From Datisca glomerata (Eukaryota > Streptophyta > Magnoliopsida > Cucurbitales > Datiscaceae), in the NCBI GenBank assembly GCA_003255025.1, contig QANY01002976.1, positions 496,001 through 560,000 on the forward strand: a stretch of DNA of 64,000 nt, written 5' to 3'. The position numbers and the translations under genes are program-made. The notes beneath the pieces are model-generated. The model ran no database searches and was not told where the DNA came from. It saw only the letters and a program-made list of their open reading frames with translations. Positions 23,264 through 35,930 of this stretch are shown one piece after another (the first letter of the stretch is position 1; the number at the start of each line of letters is the position of its first letter).

Positions 23264-24896
23264 AATATTGATAACTGACATTTAAAACATATATGATTCA
23301 ATATAATTGATAATATCTAGAATTCAAAAGGTAAACGTGATGCATGAATTTCATCATAATAAACACATAAATTTCACATTTACTAATCACGATAAAATAA
23401 CCCAATGATTAATGTGCTACCTTAGGGTCGGTCAGATTGACCTTAGACTGTCTATGAGACATTCCCATCTTTATTAATTAAAACTTAAAGTATTTTATAT
23501 TTTCTCTTTTAATAATAAGGTATCGCTTCTTTGGTCAAATTACAACTATCCACATAATAGCTTAATTGTGACTTTGTGAGTGTAACCCATCATTTCAGAT
23601 TTCATGACTTCATTTAGAATATGCCGCCTTAGGGTCGGTCAAAACTAAACTATACACTTCCTCATATCTTCTTAAGAGTCCAACCTTGGTATTGGTACAA
23701 CTCGAAACCTTCCTTAGGGAGATGAAAATATAGCCATCTCGAGGCCCTCACTGTACCTCACGGTGTTGTATTATTGATGAGGACCATAGGTTACATTGAC
23801 ATGTCAACCTTCTCCCACTCACTATTTGAGGATAATGTGTTTCTATTTTAACTAATCAATTAACTCCAAATGAATTACTAGTTAAAATAATAACCCTATG
23901 AATATTTAATTATTAGTTAATCCAATCTCATTGGTCTAAGTTCATCTCACTTTCTTAGATTAACTAATTAATTATATTCATCAAACTTTAATAAAACTCT
24001 TTTACTAAAATCGGTTAACCTAAATGTTACTATGGCCTTTAGTGTGGTGTAATTACCAAGTTTTAACTAGTTAAAACATAACAATTTACATGCAATTGAT
24101 TTTATAAAATAATACACATAAACATATTATGACAATCCTAATAAATCATGTTTCTACAGATGGGGTGCATGATTAAACAAAAATATGTGGGATTTTCATG
24201 TATGACACATGATTGACTAATGCATGGACATGTTATCAAACATAATAATTAAATAATTATTTAATAAACCGAGTGACTATTGAGTATTTCTAAATTACAA
24301 CTCTTGAAATAAAAAAATAAAATCACAAAGTGGACTTCAAGAATACATTTTTCTGAAATATTACTTTCTCCTCCTGATTTCCATCTTCATAATCTTCAAG
24401 CTTTTAACAAAACCTTTTTTAATTAGAAAAATTATTTTTCTTAATTAAAACAATTTCTATAATTATCTCTTTTAATATAGTTGACTTTGATGTAGTCAAA
24501 TAAATACTTTATTTGATTTGGTCAAACTTGGGTCAAACCTAATCAACCTATTAATTTTCTAATTTTCATAAAATCAAAATAAATAATTAATTTTAAAATT
24601 ACATTAATTTCAAAATTTAAATGGATAATTAAAAGAGTTTGAGTTTTAATGAAACACTTAGGTGATAGAGTTGGTTGCATGGTTTGTTAGAAACTTTCCT
24701 AAAACGTGACAATAGTTATCACTGAAGATAGGACTCTTTGATCGCCGCCCATCACCACCGCTGCCCATCTTACTTCCAACAGTCACCTGCCACGCTGGAC
24801 AGCCACTATTCACCGCCAGTACAGTAACGTTGGCATTGTTCACCGATGGTACAATACCGCTAGCACTATTCACATCCGCCGGAACAGTATATATGA
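23264..24896 (-). other. B2 leader, LTR missing
   Basis: This matches the B1 leader in reverse: ccgccttagggtcgg near 23625, the gcctcgagatggc-type block near 23737, and a GC-rich block at about 24740-24885 with repeated tacagta/gttcacc motifs. It stops at 24896, where the segmental duplicate begins, so neither primer site nor LTR is present. Confidence 0.8.
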
Positions 24897-25633
24897 TGTT
24901 ATGTTAATATGATGAGAGTTGAGCCTATATAAGGACATATTAGTCTAAGTAATATGCACAAATATTGTGTATGGTCCTGGTGGAAGGTCTGGCTTTGTGT
25001 CATGGGAAGACAATTTTTGTAGTGATTGAGAACTAGACAAGTTTTATATTTTTTTTTTGGAGTTGCTATCATTTTCAACAACTATCATGTTATAAAGACA
25101 TTGGTAGGTCTTAGTTATCCGCAATGGAACAAGATAAGCTTAAAAATGGAATAAGATAAGGTTAAAAAATTGGAATAAGATAAGCTTGTTATAGGTGTTG
25201 AACTTTTATATAAAAAAAAAGCTTGTGATAGGTGTTGATTTAAAGTCATTTTGACATTAACGTATATAAAAAAAATATGTCGTGAGAAGGTAATTAAATG
25301 AAAAAAATGTCATGGAAATGTATTTTTCCCTTTCCATGACAGTTTAAAAAAAATAATTTGGACATTAGATGATGGCACCTATGATGACATCATCTAAATG
25401 CTTTGAGCGGCACTTATAATGACGGAGATTCCCCGTCATCTAATAGCTTTTGGCGGCACCTATGATGAAAGGGATTCTCCGTCATCTAATTGGTTTTCAT
25501 GACACTATATTATGACTATTTTTATTGAAAAAGAGTAAATATGACAGTCTGATAGTTGACAGACGGTCAACCGTCATTATAGAGTTATAATGACGGGTTT
25601 TCACCATCGTCTAAGACCAAAATTATAGTAGTG
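24897..25633. mobile_element. CACTA right-end remnant (duplicate)
   Basis: This matches 6659-7387, including the gacggagattccccgtcatc subterminal repeats and the terminal ttatagtagtg, followed by act at 25634-25636. The left end and body are absent, so it could not move. Confidence 0.85.
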
Positions 25634-27858
25634 ACTTTAGACCTCAGCAATCTTAGTATGGCATAGAAGTATAATGGCATGGAAAGGCTTGCCATGGAGA
25701 ATGGTAAGACTCTCTTAATAACTCATGTAGGTCCAACAATTCTTCCCTATGAACATCACCTTTTAAAATTGAAATCCCTGCTATGTGTGCCTGATATTAA
25801 GAAAAAATTGATTAATATCTCAAAATAAACTCCGGATAGTGTTGCATTTGTTCAATTTCATGCAAATGTCTGTTTTGTGAAGGACAAAATTTTTGGGAAT
25901 CTGCTGCTCGAAGGAGTTCTTAAGGATGGGCTTTACCTGTGACTTATCCTTCTTATCAGTCTCCTTTTTCTTTCAGTAGCTGCATCATGTTTGTCTTACC
26001 TTTTGAGCATAGTTCCTCTTCCTTTCATTCATATAGTTTGTCAAATACTAAGGACAATTGTAATGAGATGATCAATTCTAGTTCTAGTTCTTCTTTGACA
26101 GTTTCTGATAGTTGTCAAAATTTTGGCAATAACAGTTGTAATTCTCCTTCTCCTTGTACCACAGTTTCTAACAATAATAAAGTCTTTTCCAATTTTCAAG
26201 ATCCTTTTGTGTCTTCTCAGCATAATTCTAACATGAATAACCCAAATATGTCAAGCATTGACAGAAAATCAATCATTTTACGTGCAACATTAACTGATAA
26301 AGTGCTTTGTGGCATAACAGGTGAGGGCATCCCGATGAACAATTTTGAGACAAATTAAAAAATCTGAGAATATATTTGCTCCTTCCGACAAGTTTCAATT
26401 CTGTAGTTCATGCCAAAAAGGCAAAGGTCATACCCTTCCTTTCCCTACTTCTCAAAATCACTCTTCAAAACTCCTTCAACTTATTTACACTAACATATGG
26501 GGGCCTGTATCTAAGATGTCAAGAGAAGGTTTTAGATATTATATACGTTTTCTTGATGACTTTAGTAAGTTTACAAGGATACATCCCTTGAAACTTTAGT
26601 CTGATGCACTTCAAAACCTTCAAAATCTAAAACTCTTCAATCTGACTGGGGTTGAATTCAAGCCTTTTCTTACCTTTCTTCAAGAACATGGCATAAAATT
26701 TAGACATCCATGTCCATATATACACTAGCAAAATGGGTCAATAGGGAGAAAACATAGGCATATTTCTAAAATGGGATAAACTCTCCTTGACTAAGCCTCA
26801 AAACTTTCGAACCAAATCCCTGTCTATAGTCTCCTAAAAATATTTGGTTTTGCTTGTTAGCTTCATCTTAGGCAATATAATGCACATAAATTTGATTTTC
26901 ATAATGACCTATGAATTTTCTTGGGTTATTCTATTAGTCATAAAGGATACAAATGTTTGCACTCTTCTAGAAAAATTTACATCTCAAGAAATGTGGCTTT
27001 AGTCAGTCTCACTTTCCTTATTAGAATATGTTCGTCAAACATACTTCTTCTTCCTGACTAATACCACATTTTACCCTTCCTGGTATTCTAGTTTCCCTTC
27101 CATGTGTCAAAATTCTTCCGTCTCTTTAGATCATGTTTGTGTCAATAGAGGCATGTTTGGAAGAACTTTTGTAACAGTAACTCCCCCTATTTCTCAGTCC
27201 TCACATTAGATAGCTGATGAAGGTAACATCTCTTTAACACCTTCTAGAGTTAATGTACCACCTTTACCTTTTTATCCCCCTTTAACTATTGGCCTACTTT
27301 ATACCAGTAACTCCCAAGAGCTTATTACCATACCACTGTCCCACACCACTACCTCTCAACCTGAACAACTACCTAATTCTCATATCACCACTTCTCATCC
27401 TAAGCACATTCCGAAATCTGGCCATCATATGGTAACTAGGTTGAAAGTCGGGATTACTAAACCTAAAGCCTTAACAGTTACCAATCATCCTATGCCCATT
27501 GATTCTTTACCTACTGAACCTAAATCAGTTAAAGAGGCTCTTACCAATTCTCAGTGGAAGTAAACCATGGTTGAGGAATACACTGTTATCTTGAGAAACA
27601 TAACTTGGGAATTAGTTCCATATTAGCCTTCTATGACTCTGGTAGGTAGTAAGTGGGTTTTCAAAACCAAGTTGAAGCCAGATGGTAACATTATAAGGCA
27701 CAAAGCACGTTTAGTGGCAAAAAGGTATAACCAGACCCTTGGCATAGATTATATAGAGATTTCTAGTTCTGTTGTTAACCAAACAACAGTGAGACTAATT
27801 CTTCATTTAGCTATCTCTTTAAGGAGGAGTGTGAAACAGTTGGGTGTCAAACAATTCG
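25634..27858 (+). pseudogene. Copia A protease, integrase and reverse transcriptase start (second copy)
   Basis: This is the duplicate of 7388-9532. Open stretches hold the protease/pre-integrase linker (25939-26358), the zinc-binding pre-integrase and integrase start CSSCQKGKGH with WGPVSKMSREGFRYYIRFLDDFSKF (26345-26599), and the reverse transcriptase start TLVGSKWVFKTKLKPDGN (27633-27890). It keeps about 150 bp missing from the first copy, with the integrase C-terminal motif FLGYSISHKGYKCL followed by YISRNVAL (about 26915-27000). It ends at the same place as the first copy, where a B-family LTR begins. Several stops show it is not functional. Confidence 0.9.
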
Positions 27859-29573
27859 TGTTGGGAGTAATTCCCTCAAAACATATGTAGTGATATTTTA
27901 ATATGAAATTTAATGAAATTACATTTTTCTTACAATTATTCTTTTAAATTATTGTTCAATAATTTATATAAATATCTGAGAAATTCTATATTCATTAATG
28001 AGACTATGATCTTATATTAGTATGAGAGAATTAAGATCATAGATAATGAATAAAAGTGTCAGCAACATATTAAAGTATGAAATTTTTAATGAATGGTTAC
28101 TAGTACGGTTCACTAAACATAATGAATGTATGTGATCTAGATCCAGATCATTGATGTGGATAGAAATCTTAGTGAATGTAATTTATATAATAAGATTATA
28201 TATGACATGATCGATGTGAATTAACATCTTTATTAACTTTTCATTTATCATAAAAATTTAATATACATCAATCTGGTAACATATGTAGATCAATTTGAAT
28301 CCTGAGTAGTCATGAACTCTTATACATGTTGAATGGATCTTTTGATTTACTCGTTAAGGTTTCTTTGTTAATAGGCTAGTGAGTTTTATTTTAGAGATTC
28401 AGTTATATGGATGGCTATGAATATGATCTTATAAGATTTAGAATCTAAGCTTTCCTAAAGGATTGTATATTGGTTCTCTTACCCGTTAATTCTAGATCTG
28501 AATAATTATTGAGCTCAAATTTATAATATTATTATAAGTTAACCATTCTTGGTGAATTAATGATACTTAAGGATTAAGAGGTAAAGAGAATGATAAAATG
28601 ATAATTTTGACCAGTTCTAATTTACGAACCAATAATCGGAGGACAGAACTACGTGAAATATTTATATCAATAGACTACACAACAATACTCTGTAAATACA
28701 TTCTATAATCTCTAAGAGTGTAATTTCATATTTATAGTGGTGTAATAATAGAATTAATAAATAAAATTATTTAATTAAAGAGTTTAATTAATAATCTGGT
28801 TTATTTGAGCTTAAGATTATATGTCCATGATCCCCAAGTCATCTCTGTACTACACAATCTAGAGTGTAAATATTTCTGGATATGAGAAAATGACTGACTT
28901 ATAAAAGACATTTTTATTCAAGGGCAAGTACATAATTATGAGATAATTATTTATGATTAATTAATTAAATTATTTATATTAATTTTCAGAAATTATATAC
29001 GAATAATTATATCGACTAATTGTTTAATTCTTGATAAGTGAGACAGTATAACTAATTTGTGAAATTAGATAATGTTAAACTATTATCAAATAATAATTCA
29101 AAATTTGAATAAACTAAATGTGTTATTTGTGAACTAACTAATAAGCTAGTTGATAGGGATACTCATATAAGTTAATTTTGAATTAACTGAAATGTGGATA
29201 TATATTTGATTAAAATAAATATTTAATTTATAGTAATTGTCACGTGTGAATCACTGATTGAGAATCAGAGATTTACATGAACTACTGTAGTGCCACGTGC
29301 ACTATATTAGTGGGCCTGCAATACTGTAGTGCCATACAGTATTGCATGATAATTGGTTTACGAGGGCGCTTGGTAAGACTACAACAGATATATGATTCTT
29401 ATCCATGTATGTCTTAGATTTAATAAATAAATATATAATGGATCGTGATTGAAAAGAGTATTTCAATAAAAGTTTTTATTTTAGAAACCGCTGATTCACG
29501 TTTATTTTATTTTATTAAAAAATTTATTTTTAATAATTTTTAAAAGCCCCATGCGAGCGCCGCATTTCTAATA
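27859..29573 (+). repeat. B3 5' LTR
   Basis: The LTR starts TGTTGGGAGTAATT, which keeps the expected TGTTGG start better than B1, and ends ctaata before a primer site. It is 1,715 bp, nearly the same as the B1 5' LTR, and shares its internal loss of about 0.5 kb. CACGTG lies at 29294-29299 and a 10-bp hairpin at 29318-29346. Confidence 0.9.
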
Positions 29574-29575
29574 AT

Positions 29576-29587
29576 TGGTATCAAAGC
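29576..29587 (+). other. B3 primer-binding site
   Basis: TGGTATCAAAGC follows the LTR, one base different from the B1 site. Confidence 0.85.
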
Positions 29588-30264
29588 AGTCTTTATATAT
29601 TTATGTATTAAATACTGTGTGTGTTTTCTTGCATTATTCATAATATATTTGATATGTATGAACGAATGAATGTTTTTTTATTTTTTGAATGTTAATTGTA
29701 CGGTGATTCTTGAGTTAGGCTTTGTTCTTTAATTTTTTTCTCAGATCTCGTGTAAGCCATTTTGGGGTGTATGAATTTTTGGTAATTTTATTTTGATTAT
29801 TAAATTATAATTATTCTGAATGTGAGAAGACGAATAACGCACGAGCCGAACGTGGAGGAAAAAGACAAGAAATAGGAATTCCTAGGGAATGCCGGCTTCG
29901 ACACTGTAAAATAGGATTTCTGGCTATACTGTCACTGGAAAAATCGGCTTCGACAGCTAGCTTACGAAAAAATTGATACCGGTGGCGGCACCACCGTGAT
30001 TGACGGTGGCGGTCGACGGTGGTCGGTGGCGGCAGGGATCGGCCAACGGTGATGGGCGGCGGTGGGAGAGACATGTCGTCGGTGGCAACTGTTGTCACAA
30101 TTGGAGAAGTTTCAGAAAAATCCATATACCAACTTACCCTATCATTGCAGAGTTTTATGAAGTCCTTAACTCTCTCGTTTACTTTTAAATTTTGAAATTA
30201 ATTTTAAAATACAAAAATTAAAGATTAATTAATTAATTGGGTTTGATCCAAGTTTGGCCAAGTC
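29588..30264 (+). other. B3 leader, cut at an inversion junction
   Basis: This is collinear with the first part of the B1 leader, including the GC-rich block (about 29950-30070, ggtggcggtcgacgg) and the later AT-rich part. At about 30264 it switches to minus-strand B-family gag, with a few shared bases (tcacaagc) at the switch. The antisense 104-codon ORF at 29811-30125 is not conserved in frame with the B1 leader and is not called as a gene. Confidence 0.8.
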
Positions 30265-30446
30265 ACAAGCATGTAGCACTTCGCCTTATTGTTTGTTATG
30301 CTCCAAGCTTCAGATTTGTCCATAACGAACTTATAGTTCTTACAAATCAGCATTAAGTTCATATTTGATTTCCAACGTACGAAATTATCACCATTCAATT
30401 TCTCAAGTGCGAGTAAAACAGTAACAGGGTTGCCCATGGTAGACAT
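30265..30446 (-). pseudogene. B4 gag N-terminus
   Basis: The minus-strand ATG at 30446 opens MSTMGNPVTVLLALEKLNGDNFVRWKSNMNLMLICKNYKFV, the best-preserved B-family gag start in the window, with RWKS intact. Relative to B2 the segment after KFV is shortened. The frame is lost at the junction with the B3 leader. Confidence 0.88.
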
Positions 30447-32476
30447 AATATTGATAACTGAAATTTAAAACATACATAATTCAATATAATTGATAAATAT
30501 CTAGAATTCGAAAAGTAAAAGTGATGCATGAATGCAATCATAATAAACACATAAATTTAGCATTTACTAATCACGATAAAACAACCCAACGATTAATGTG
30601 CCGTCTTAAGGTCGATCAGATTAACCTCAAACTGTCTATAGACATTGTCATCTTTATTAATTAAAACTTAAAATATCTCATATTTTCTCTTTTAACAATA
30701 AGGTATCGCTTGTTCAGTCAAGTCACAACTATCCACATGAGAGCTTAATTGTCACTTTGTGAGTGTAGCCCATCATTTCAAATTTCATTACTTCATTTAG
30801 AATATGCCGTTTTAGGGTCAGTCAAAACTAAACTACATCACTTCCTCCTATCTTCTTAAGAAGTCCAACCTTGATATTGTTGCAGCTCGAAACCTTCCTT
30901 AGGGTGATGAAAACAAAGTCATCTCGTGCCCCTCACTATACCTCACGTTGTTGTACTAATGATGTAAACTATATGTTACATTGACATGTCCACATTCTCT
31001 CATTCACTATTTTAGGATAATGTGTTTCTACTTTAACTAATCAATTAATTCCAAAGTAATTACTAGTTAAAATAATAAACCTATGAATATTTAATTATTA
31101 GTTAATCTAATCTCATTGGTCTAAGTTCATTTAACTTTCTGAAGCGCTTAAATCATAATTAGGTGAACTTAGATGAACTAATTAATTATATTCATCAAAC
31201 TTTAATAAAACTCTTTTACTAAAGTCGGTTAACCTAAATGTTACTATAGCTTTAGTGTGGTGTAATTACCAAGTTTTAACTAGTTAAAACCTAGCAGTTC
31301 ATATGCAATTGATTTCATAAAGCAATACATATAAACATATTAGAACAATCCTAATAAATCATGTTTCTACACATGAGTTGCATGATTAAATAAAATTGTG
31401 TGAGATTTTCATGTATGCATGTGATCGGCTAATGCATGGACATGTTATCAAACATAACAATTAAACAATTATTTAACAATTGAATAAAATCATAATGGAC
31501 CGAGTGACTATTGAGTATTTATAAATTACAACTCTTGAAATAAAGAAATAAAATTATAAAGCGGACTTCAAGAATACATATTTTTCAAATATTGTCTTCT
31601 CCTCCTCATATCCATCTTCATAATTCTTTAAGTTTTGAACAAAACCCTTTTTAATTAGAAAAACTAGTTTTCTTAATTAAAAAAATTTCTATAATTATCT
31701 CTTTTAATATAGTTAACTTTGATGTAGTTAAATAAATAATTTATTTGATTTGGTCAAACTTGGGTCAAACTCAATCAACCTACAAATTTTTAATTTTCAT
31801 AAAATCTAAAATTAATAATTAATTTTAAAATTATGTTAATTTCAAAATTTAAATGGATAATTAAAAGAGTTTGGGTTTGAATGAAAGACATCGGGGATAG
31901 AGTTGGTTGCATTGTTTGCTAGAAACTTTCTTAAAATGTGACAATAATTGTCACCGACGATAGGACTCTACGATCGCCGTCCATCATCCCCGCTGCCCGT
32001 CTCACCGACGCAGCCACCTGTCGCACCGGGCAACCACTGTTCACCATTGGTACAGTACCGCCTGCACTGTTCACCACCGGTACAGTACCGCCGGTACTAT
32101 TCACCTCCGTCATAACAGTAAATTTCTAGTGTGAACTGTGCTTTCGCGTGTGAACAGTGTTTTCACGGATGAACAATATTTTCACGTGAACATAAATTTT
32201 TGTCGTTCGTCTCGTGCGTTCTTCATCTTCTCGCATTCATAATAGTTAAAATAATATTGAAAATAAAATTACAAAAATTTCTACGTCTCAATTCAGCTTA
32301 CACAAGATTTAGAAAAAATTAAAACAAACTTTAATTCAATAATCACCATACAATTAACGATCCATTATTTTTCATATATTCAAAAAATATAACTAACCAT
32401 CATCATACATATCTCATATGATATGAATAATGTAAGAAAACTCACCCAACATTTAACATACAAATATAAAAAGATT
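30447..32476 (-). other. B4 leader with short tandem repeats
   Basis: This is the full-length leader of a B-family copy in reverse (about 2.0 kb), collinear with B1 and B2. It carries the conserved aatatgccg...gggtcagtc block near 30805. In the GC-rich block a 30-bp unit (cactgttcaccaccggtaca and neighbours) is repeated about 2.3 times at 32036-32105, with looser gaacagt/tttcacg repeats to 32200. No conserved ORF is seen. Confidence 0.78.
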
Positions 32477-32488
32477 GCTCTGATACCA
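32477..32488 (-). other. B4 primer-binding site
   Basis: On the minus strand TGGTATCAGAGC is perfect and lies two bases after the LTR end at 32491. Confidence 0.9.
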
Positions 32489-32490
32489 CT

Positions 32491-34422
32491 TATTGGTCGT
32501 CGCGGTGTGTTCGCGGCGGAAGCTTGGAGACGCATCACCTTTTAAAATATTAAACTTTTAATAAAAATCAAATCTTTTAATAAAACAAAACGTGCGCAAC
32601 GCCACATCAACCAAATGAAATTTTTTATTGAAAACTCATTTTCAATCAATCATGATCCAATATATATTTATAAGTAAAATCTACAACATACAAGATTATG
32701 AATCATATACCTCTTGTAGTCTATATCAAGTATCCTTGCAAAAACTGATCGATCCTTCATTCCCACAAAATCGTTCCAACAATTAGTAGAATCTGAGATC
32801 CACACCAAGATTTTCTAAGTCAATCCTTAATGCAATAAGGCGTGTGTGGGCACGTAGAATATTACAAAACACTTTTTCTTTCTCTACATGTTCTCAACAC
32901 ATGAGATCTAGAGATTTACTGAGAAATTTTTTAGTGAGATGATTCTCTAAAAGTACATGATGATTATTCTTTTAGAGATTTGATTAACGTTTAATCACAG
33001 AAAAAAATCTCTCTAATACCAATCGTATTCTCAATTCAACTCTTGATTGACGAATGGATGATATGATCAACTGATTCTCTCCTTTTTTTTTAACAACCAA
33101 GGCCGTTAGAATAATATCTATATGTATTCTAGATAATGTCATATCACATTCTCAGGGATAAACTGAAATAATATTTAATTATAAAATTACCAATTACAGT
33201 GGGACTCACTGTAATTGTGCACAATTGCAGTGTCATGTGGACTACAGTGTTGCACACTCACTACTGTCGTGCCACGTGGCACCACAATAGTTCATGTCAA
33301 TTTCTGCTACCCTGTCAGTGATTTACACACGGCAATTATTGTGAATTAAATATTTATTTTAATTGAATAATTATCTAAATATTAGTTAATTCAAAATTAG
33401 CATATTTGACTATCCCTATCAACTAACTTATCTATAATTTCACAAATAACATATTTAGTTAATTTAAATTATTATCTAATAATACACTTATCGATAATTA
33501 AAAAATCGATAATTATATATATATATTATATCATTTTTGAAAATTATATTTAAATATATAAATAATTTAATTAATTAGTTCTTAATTAATTAATTATATA
33601 TAATTATCTCATAATTATGTACTTGCCCTAATATAAAATTTTTTTTTGCAAGTCAGTTATTTTCTCATGTCTAAAAATATTCACATCCTAGACAGCGTGG
33701 TATATATGTGACTTGAAAACCATGAACCTATAATCCTATGCACCAATAAACCAGATTATTAATTAAACTCCTTAATTAAATAATCTTATTTATTAATTTG
33801 ATTATTACTCCATTATAAATATGAAATTGCATTCTTAGAGATTAAAAAATGTATTTACAGAGTATTCGCATGTAGTCAAATGACATAATCATTTCATGTA
33901 ACTCTGTCATCCACTTATTGGTTCATAAATAAGAACTGGTTAAAATTATAATTTTACCCTTCTAATTATCTCTTGATCCTTAAATACCATTAATCCATTA
34001 GTAAATGACTAATTTATAATCTTATTATAAATTTAAGCTCAATAACCATTAAATTTCAGAATTAACGCTTAAGAGAACCAATATACGATCCGTTAAGAAA
34101 ACTTAGATTCTAAATCTTGTAAGATCATGTCCCTAGCCATCCACATCAATGAATCTCTAAAATAAAAGTCACTAGCCTAATTAACAAATAAACTTTAACG
34201 AGTGAATCTAATAGACATGTATAGAAGTTCATGACTACTCCGGATTCAGGCTAATCTATATATGATCATCGAATTGATATGTATTAAATCTTTATGATAA
34301 ACGACACGTTTATAAAGATATTAATTCATATCGTTCTTGTCATATATAATCTTATTATATAAAGTACATTCACTAAGATGTCTATCCACATCAATGATCG
34401 GAATGTAGATCACACGCATTAA
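32491..34422 (-). repeat. B4 5' LTR, truncated at its outer end
   Basis: Reading on the minus strand, this LTR ends ...CGACGACCAATA at 32491. It contains the R/U5 region missing from the B1 and B3 5' LTRs (about 32740-33060). A perfect TGCCACGTGGCA palindrome is at 33270-33281, within a cluster of related short palindromes from 33190. It breaks off near 34422, in the atctagatcacatgcatt region, so the first 0.3 kb of the LTR and any target duplication are lost. Confidence 0.85.
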
Positions 34423-35428
34423 AGTTTGATTTTCACAGTAAGAAATGTGTGTTCTTATGCTATACTGCATCACATAAAGGTTATATTATTGGATCAGATT
34501 TTAGATTTTGAAAAAAAATTAATGAACTATGACAAGTTTATGGGTGAAATTTCAAAAAAAAATTCATACAAACATTTAATCCAATTAAACTCAAAACCAA
34601 TCAATCAACATGTAAAATCATATTAACGTATCGAGAAAAGATTGAAACAATTTAAATCATTTAAATTAATGGAGAATTTCTGATTTGGTGGGATCTAATT
34701 TCTATCACGCGTTTTTCGTTCTTCGCATAGTTACTAATTTATTTTCACACCAACAACCACTCGTTCGAGTCAGAAGTAAATCTCTCAAGAATTTATGTAG
34801 GATTTGAGTATAGGCTTTGAAAACAACGATTGAAAAAGAAAACCAAATTTTTCATTTCCCCTTCTATGAAATCGACGGCAACTATGTGGGGAAGAGAGAG
34901 AAATTTTTTTTTGCTCTGGTTAACACACTTAGAGATATGATTAACGATCTCTTATATGATAAATATGAAATTTTCCCTCTCCCTGCACTGTGATTTTTAC
35001 ATCTCCTCTAGAGCTAAAATTGTGTTTAGATTCATCAGTCTAAATTGATGAAATGAATTGATTCTCATCAATTAATTAATATCCTTTATTTACTATCCAA
35101 TAATTAGAAAATTTTAAAAATAGAGAATATAAGTTTGAATTTTTTTAGAACCTAGTGACGAATGAACCTGGGCTTTGCAGGGTTGAGTTCAATGTACAAT
35201 TTAGAGAGCCTCGTCCGAATATAATTTTCACATCTGTAATGTTCTTGAGAAATTCACAAAATTTGATGACCATAAATAAATTAAAAGATTGAACGGGCAA
35301 TTAAAAGATGAAAGCAGTGAAAATCTCCCAGCATTCCATGTCTTAGGGAATAAATTGTAAGAAAATATTTATCAGGATGGTATCTTGGTGTGCATTTATC
35401 TATTGAGCCTTTTTGTGATAGAGACGGC
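34423..35428. other. Spacer without recognisable genes
   Basis: This is AT-rich sequence beyond the truncated B4 LTR. I see no coding family, repeat or terminal signal in it. Confidence 0.5.
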
Positions 35429-35429
35429 T

Positions 35430-35930
35430 CGAAGGTGGGCCACTTTGATGAAGCCCGTTGATCAATTGGAGAACTAGAGCCTTGTTGGGCCACTTTGATG
35501 AAACACGGGCTGAGATATGAACTTACATTGAAGTGGGATTTAGGGTGATTGAATTTGAGAGCTTCAATTAAAAACATTTTTTTTAGGTCTCACTTCCAAT
35601 TCCAAGACTTGCCGCGATCCTCTCTCTTCTTCACAAAACCTTGCCGCCACCCTTCTTCTTCCAATTTCAGACTTGCTGCCACCTCTTTCTTTTAGGTCTC
35701 AGAAAGTTGCCTTATTTCCATGGTGATCTGTGAATCTCAGAACGACAAGTCATTTTCACGGATTTGCAAGTTGCAACCCACATTGTAAAACTCGAGCGGT
35801 GAAAACGTTTGAAACGACGCGGAGCCTCCCTCCTTTTACTGTAAACATGCCTAGCAACTCCGACGAAAGCTTGACGGCGGCTAAGTGCAGGAATAGGGAA
35901 GCCGAACGACAGTGACACCGACTCACGCGG
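35430..35930 (+). promoter_or_regulatory. Promoter-like patch of possible host origin
   Basis: Two TGGGCC motifs (plant site II type) lie within a roughly 53-bp partial direct repeat: gggccactttgatgaa occurs near 35436 and 35488. They are followed by a CT-rich, leader-like stretch with two ttaggtctca motifs (35583-35720), then a GC-richer part to 35930. This layout resembles the promoter and 5' leader of a plant housekeeping gene. No credible coding sequence follows: the short ORFs on both strands at 35712-35918 match nothing I recognise. It may be a captured or truncated gene 5' end. Confidence 0.25.

Larger units (their letters stand above)
24897..30264 (+). repeat. Segmental duplicate of 6659-11985
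   Basis: From tgttatgttaatatg onward this tracks 6659-11985 collinearly: the right 0.74 kb of the CACTA element, the copia A protease-to-reverse-transcriptase block, the B 5' LTR and about 0.7 kb of B leader. Both nested junctions (CACTA/copia A and copia A/B) sit at the same bases in each copy, so it arose by duplication of the nest, not by independent insertions. Later changes differ: about 150 bp lost in the first copy (present here at 26871-27020), and about 40 and 35 bp lost here near 26620 and 26800. Confidence 0.9.

Noticed and set aside
31931..32129. Overlapping ORFs on both strands with Val/Thr/Gly or Thr/Pro repeats
   Set aside because: They are translations of the 30-bp GC-rich tandem repeat in the B4 leader, not a gene.
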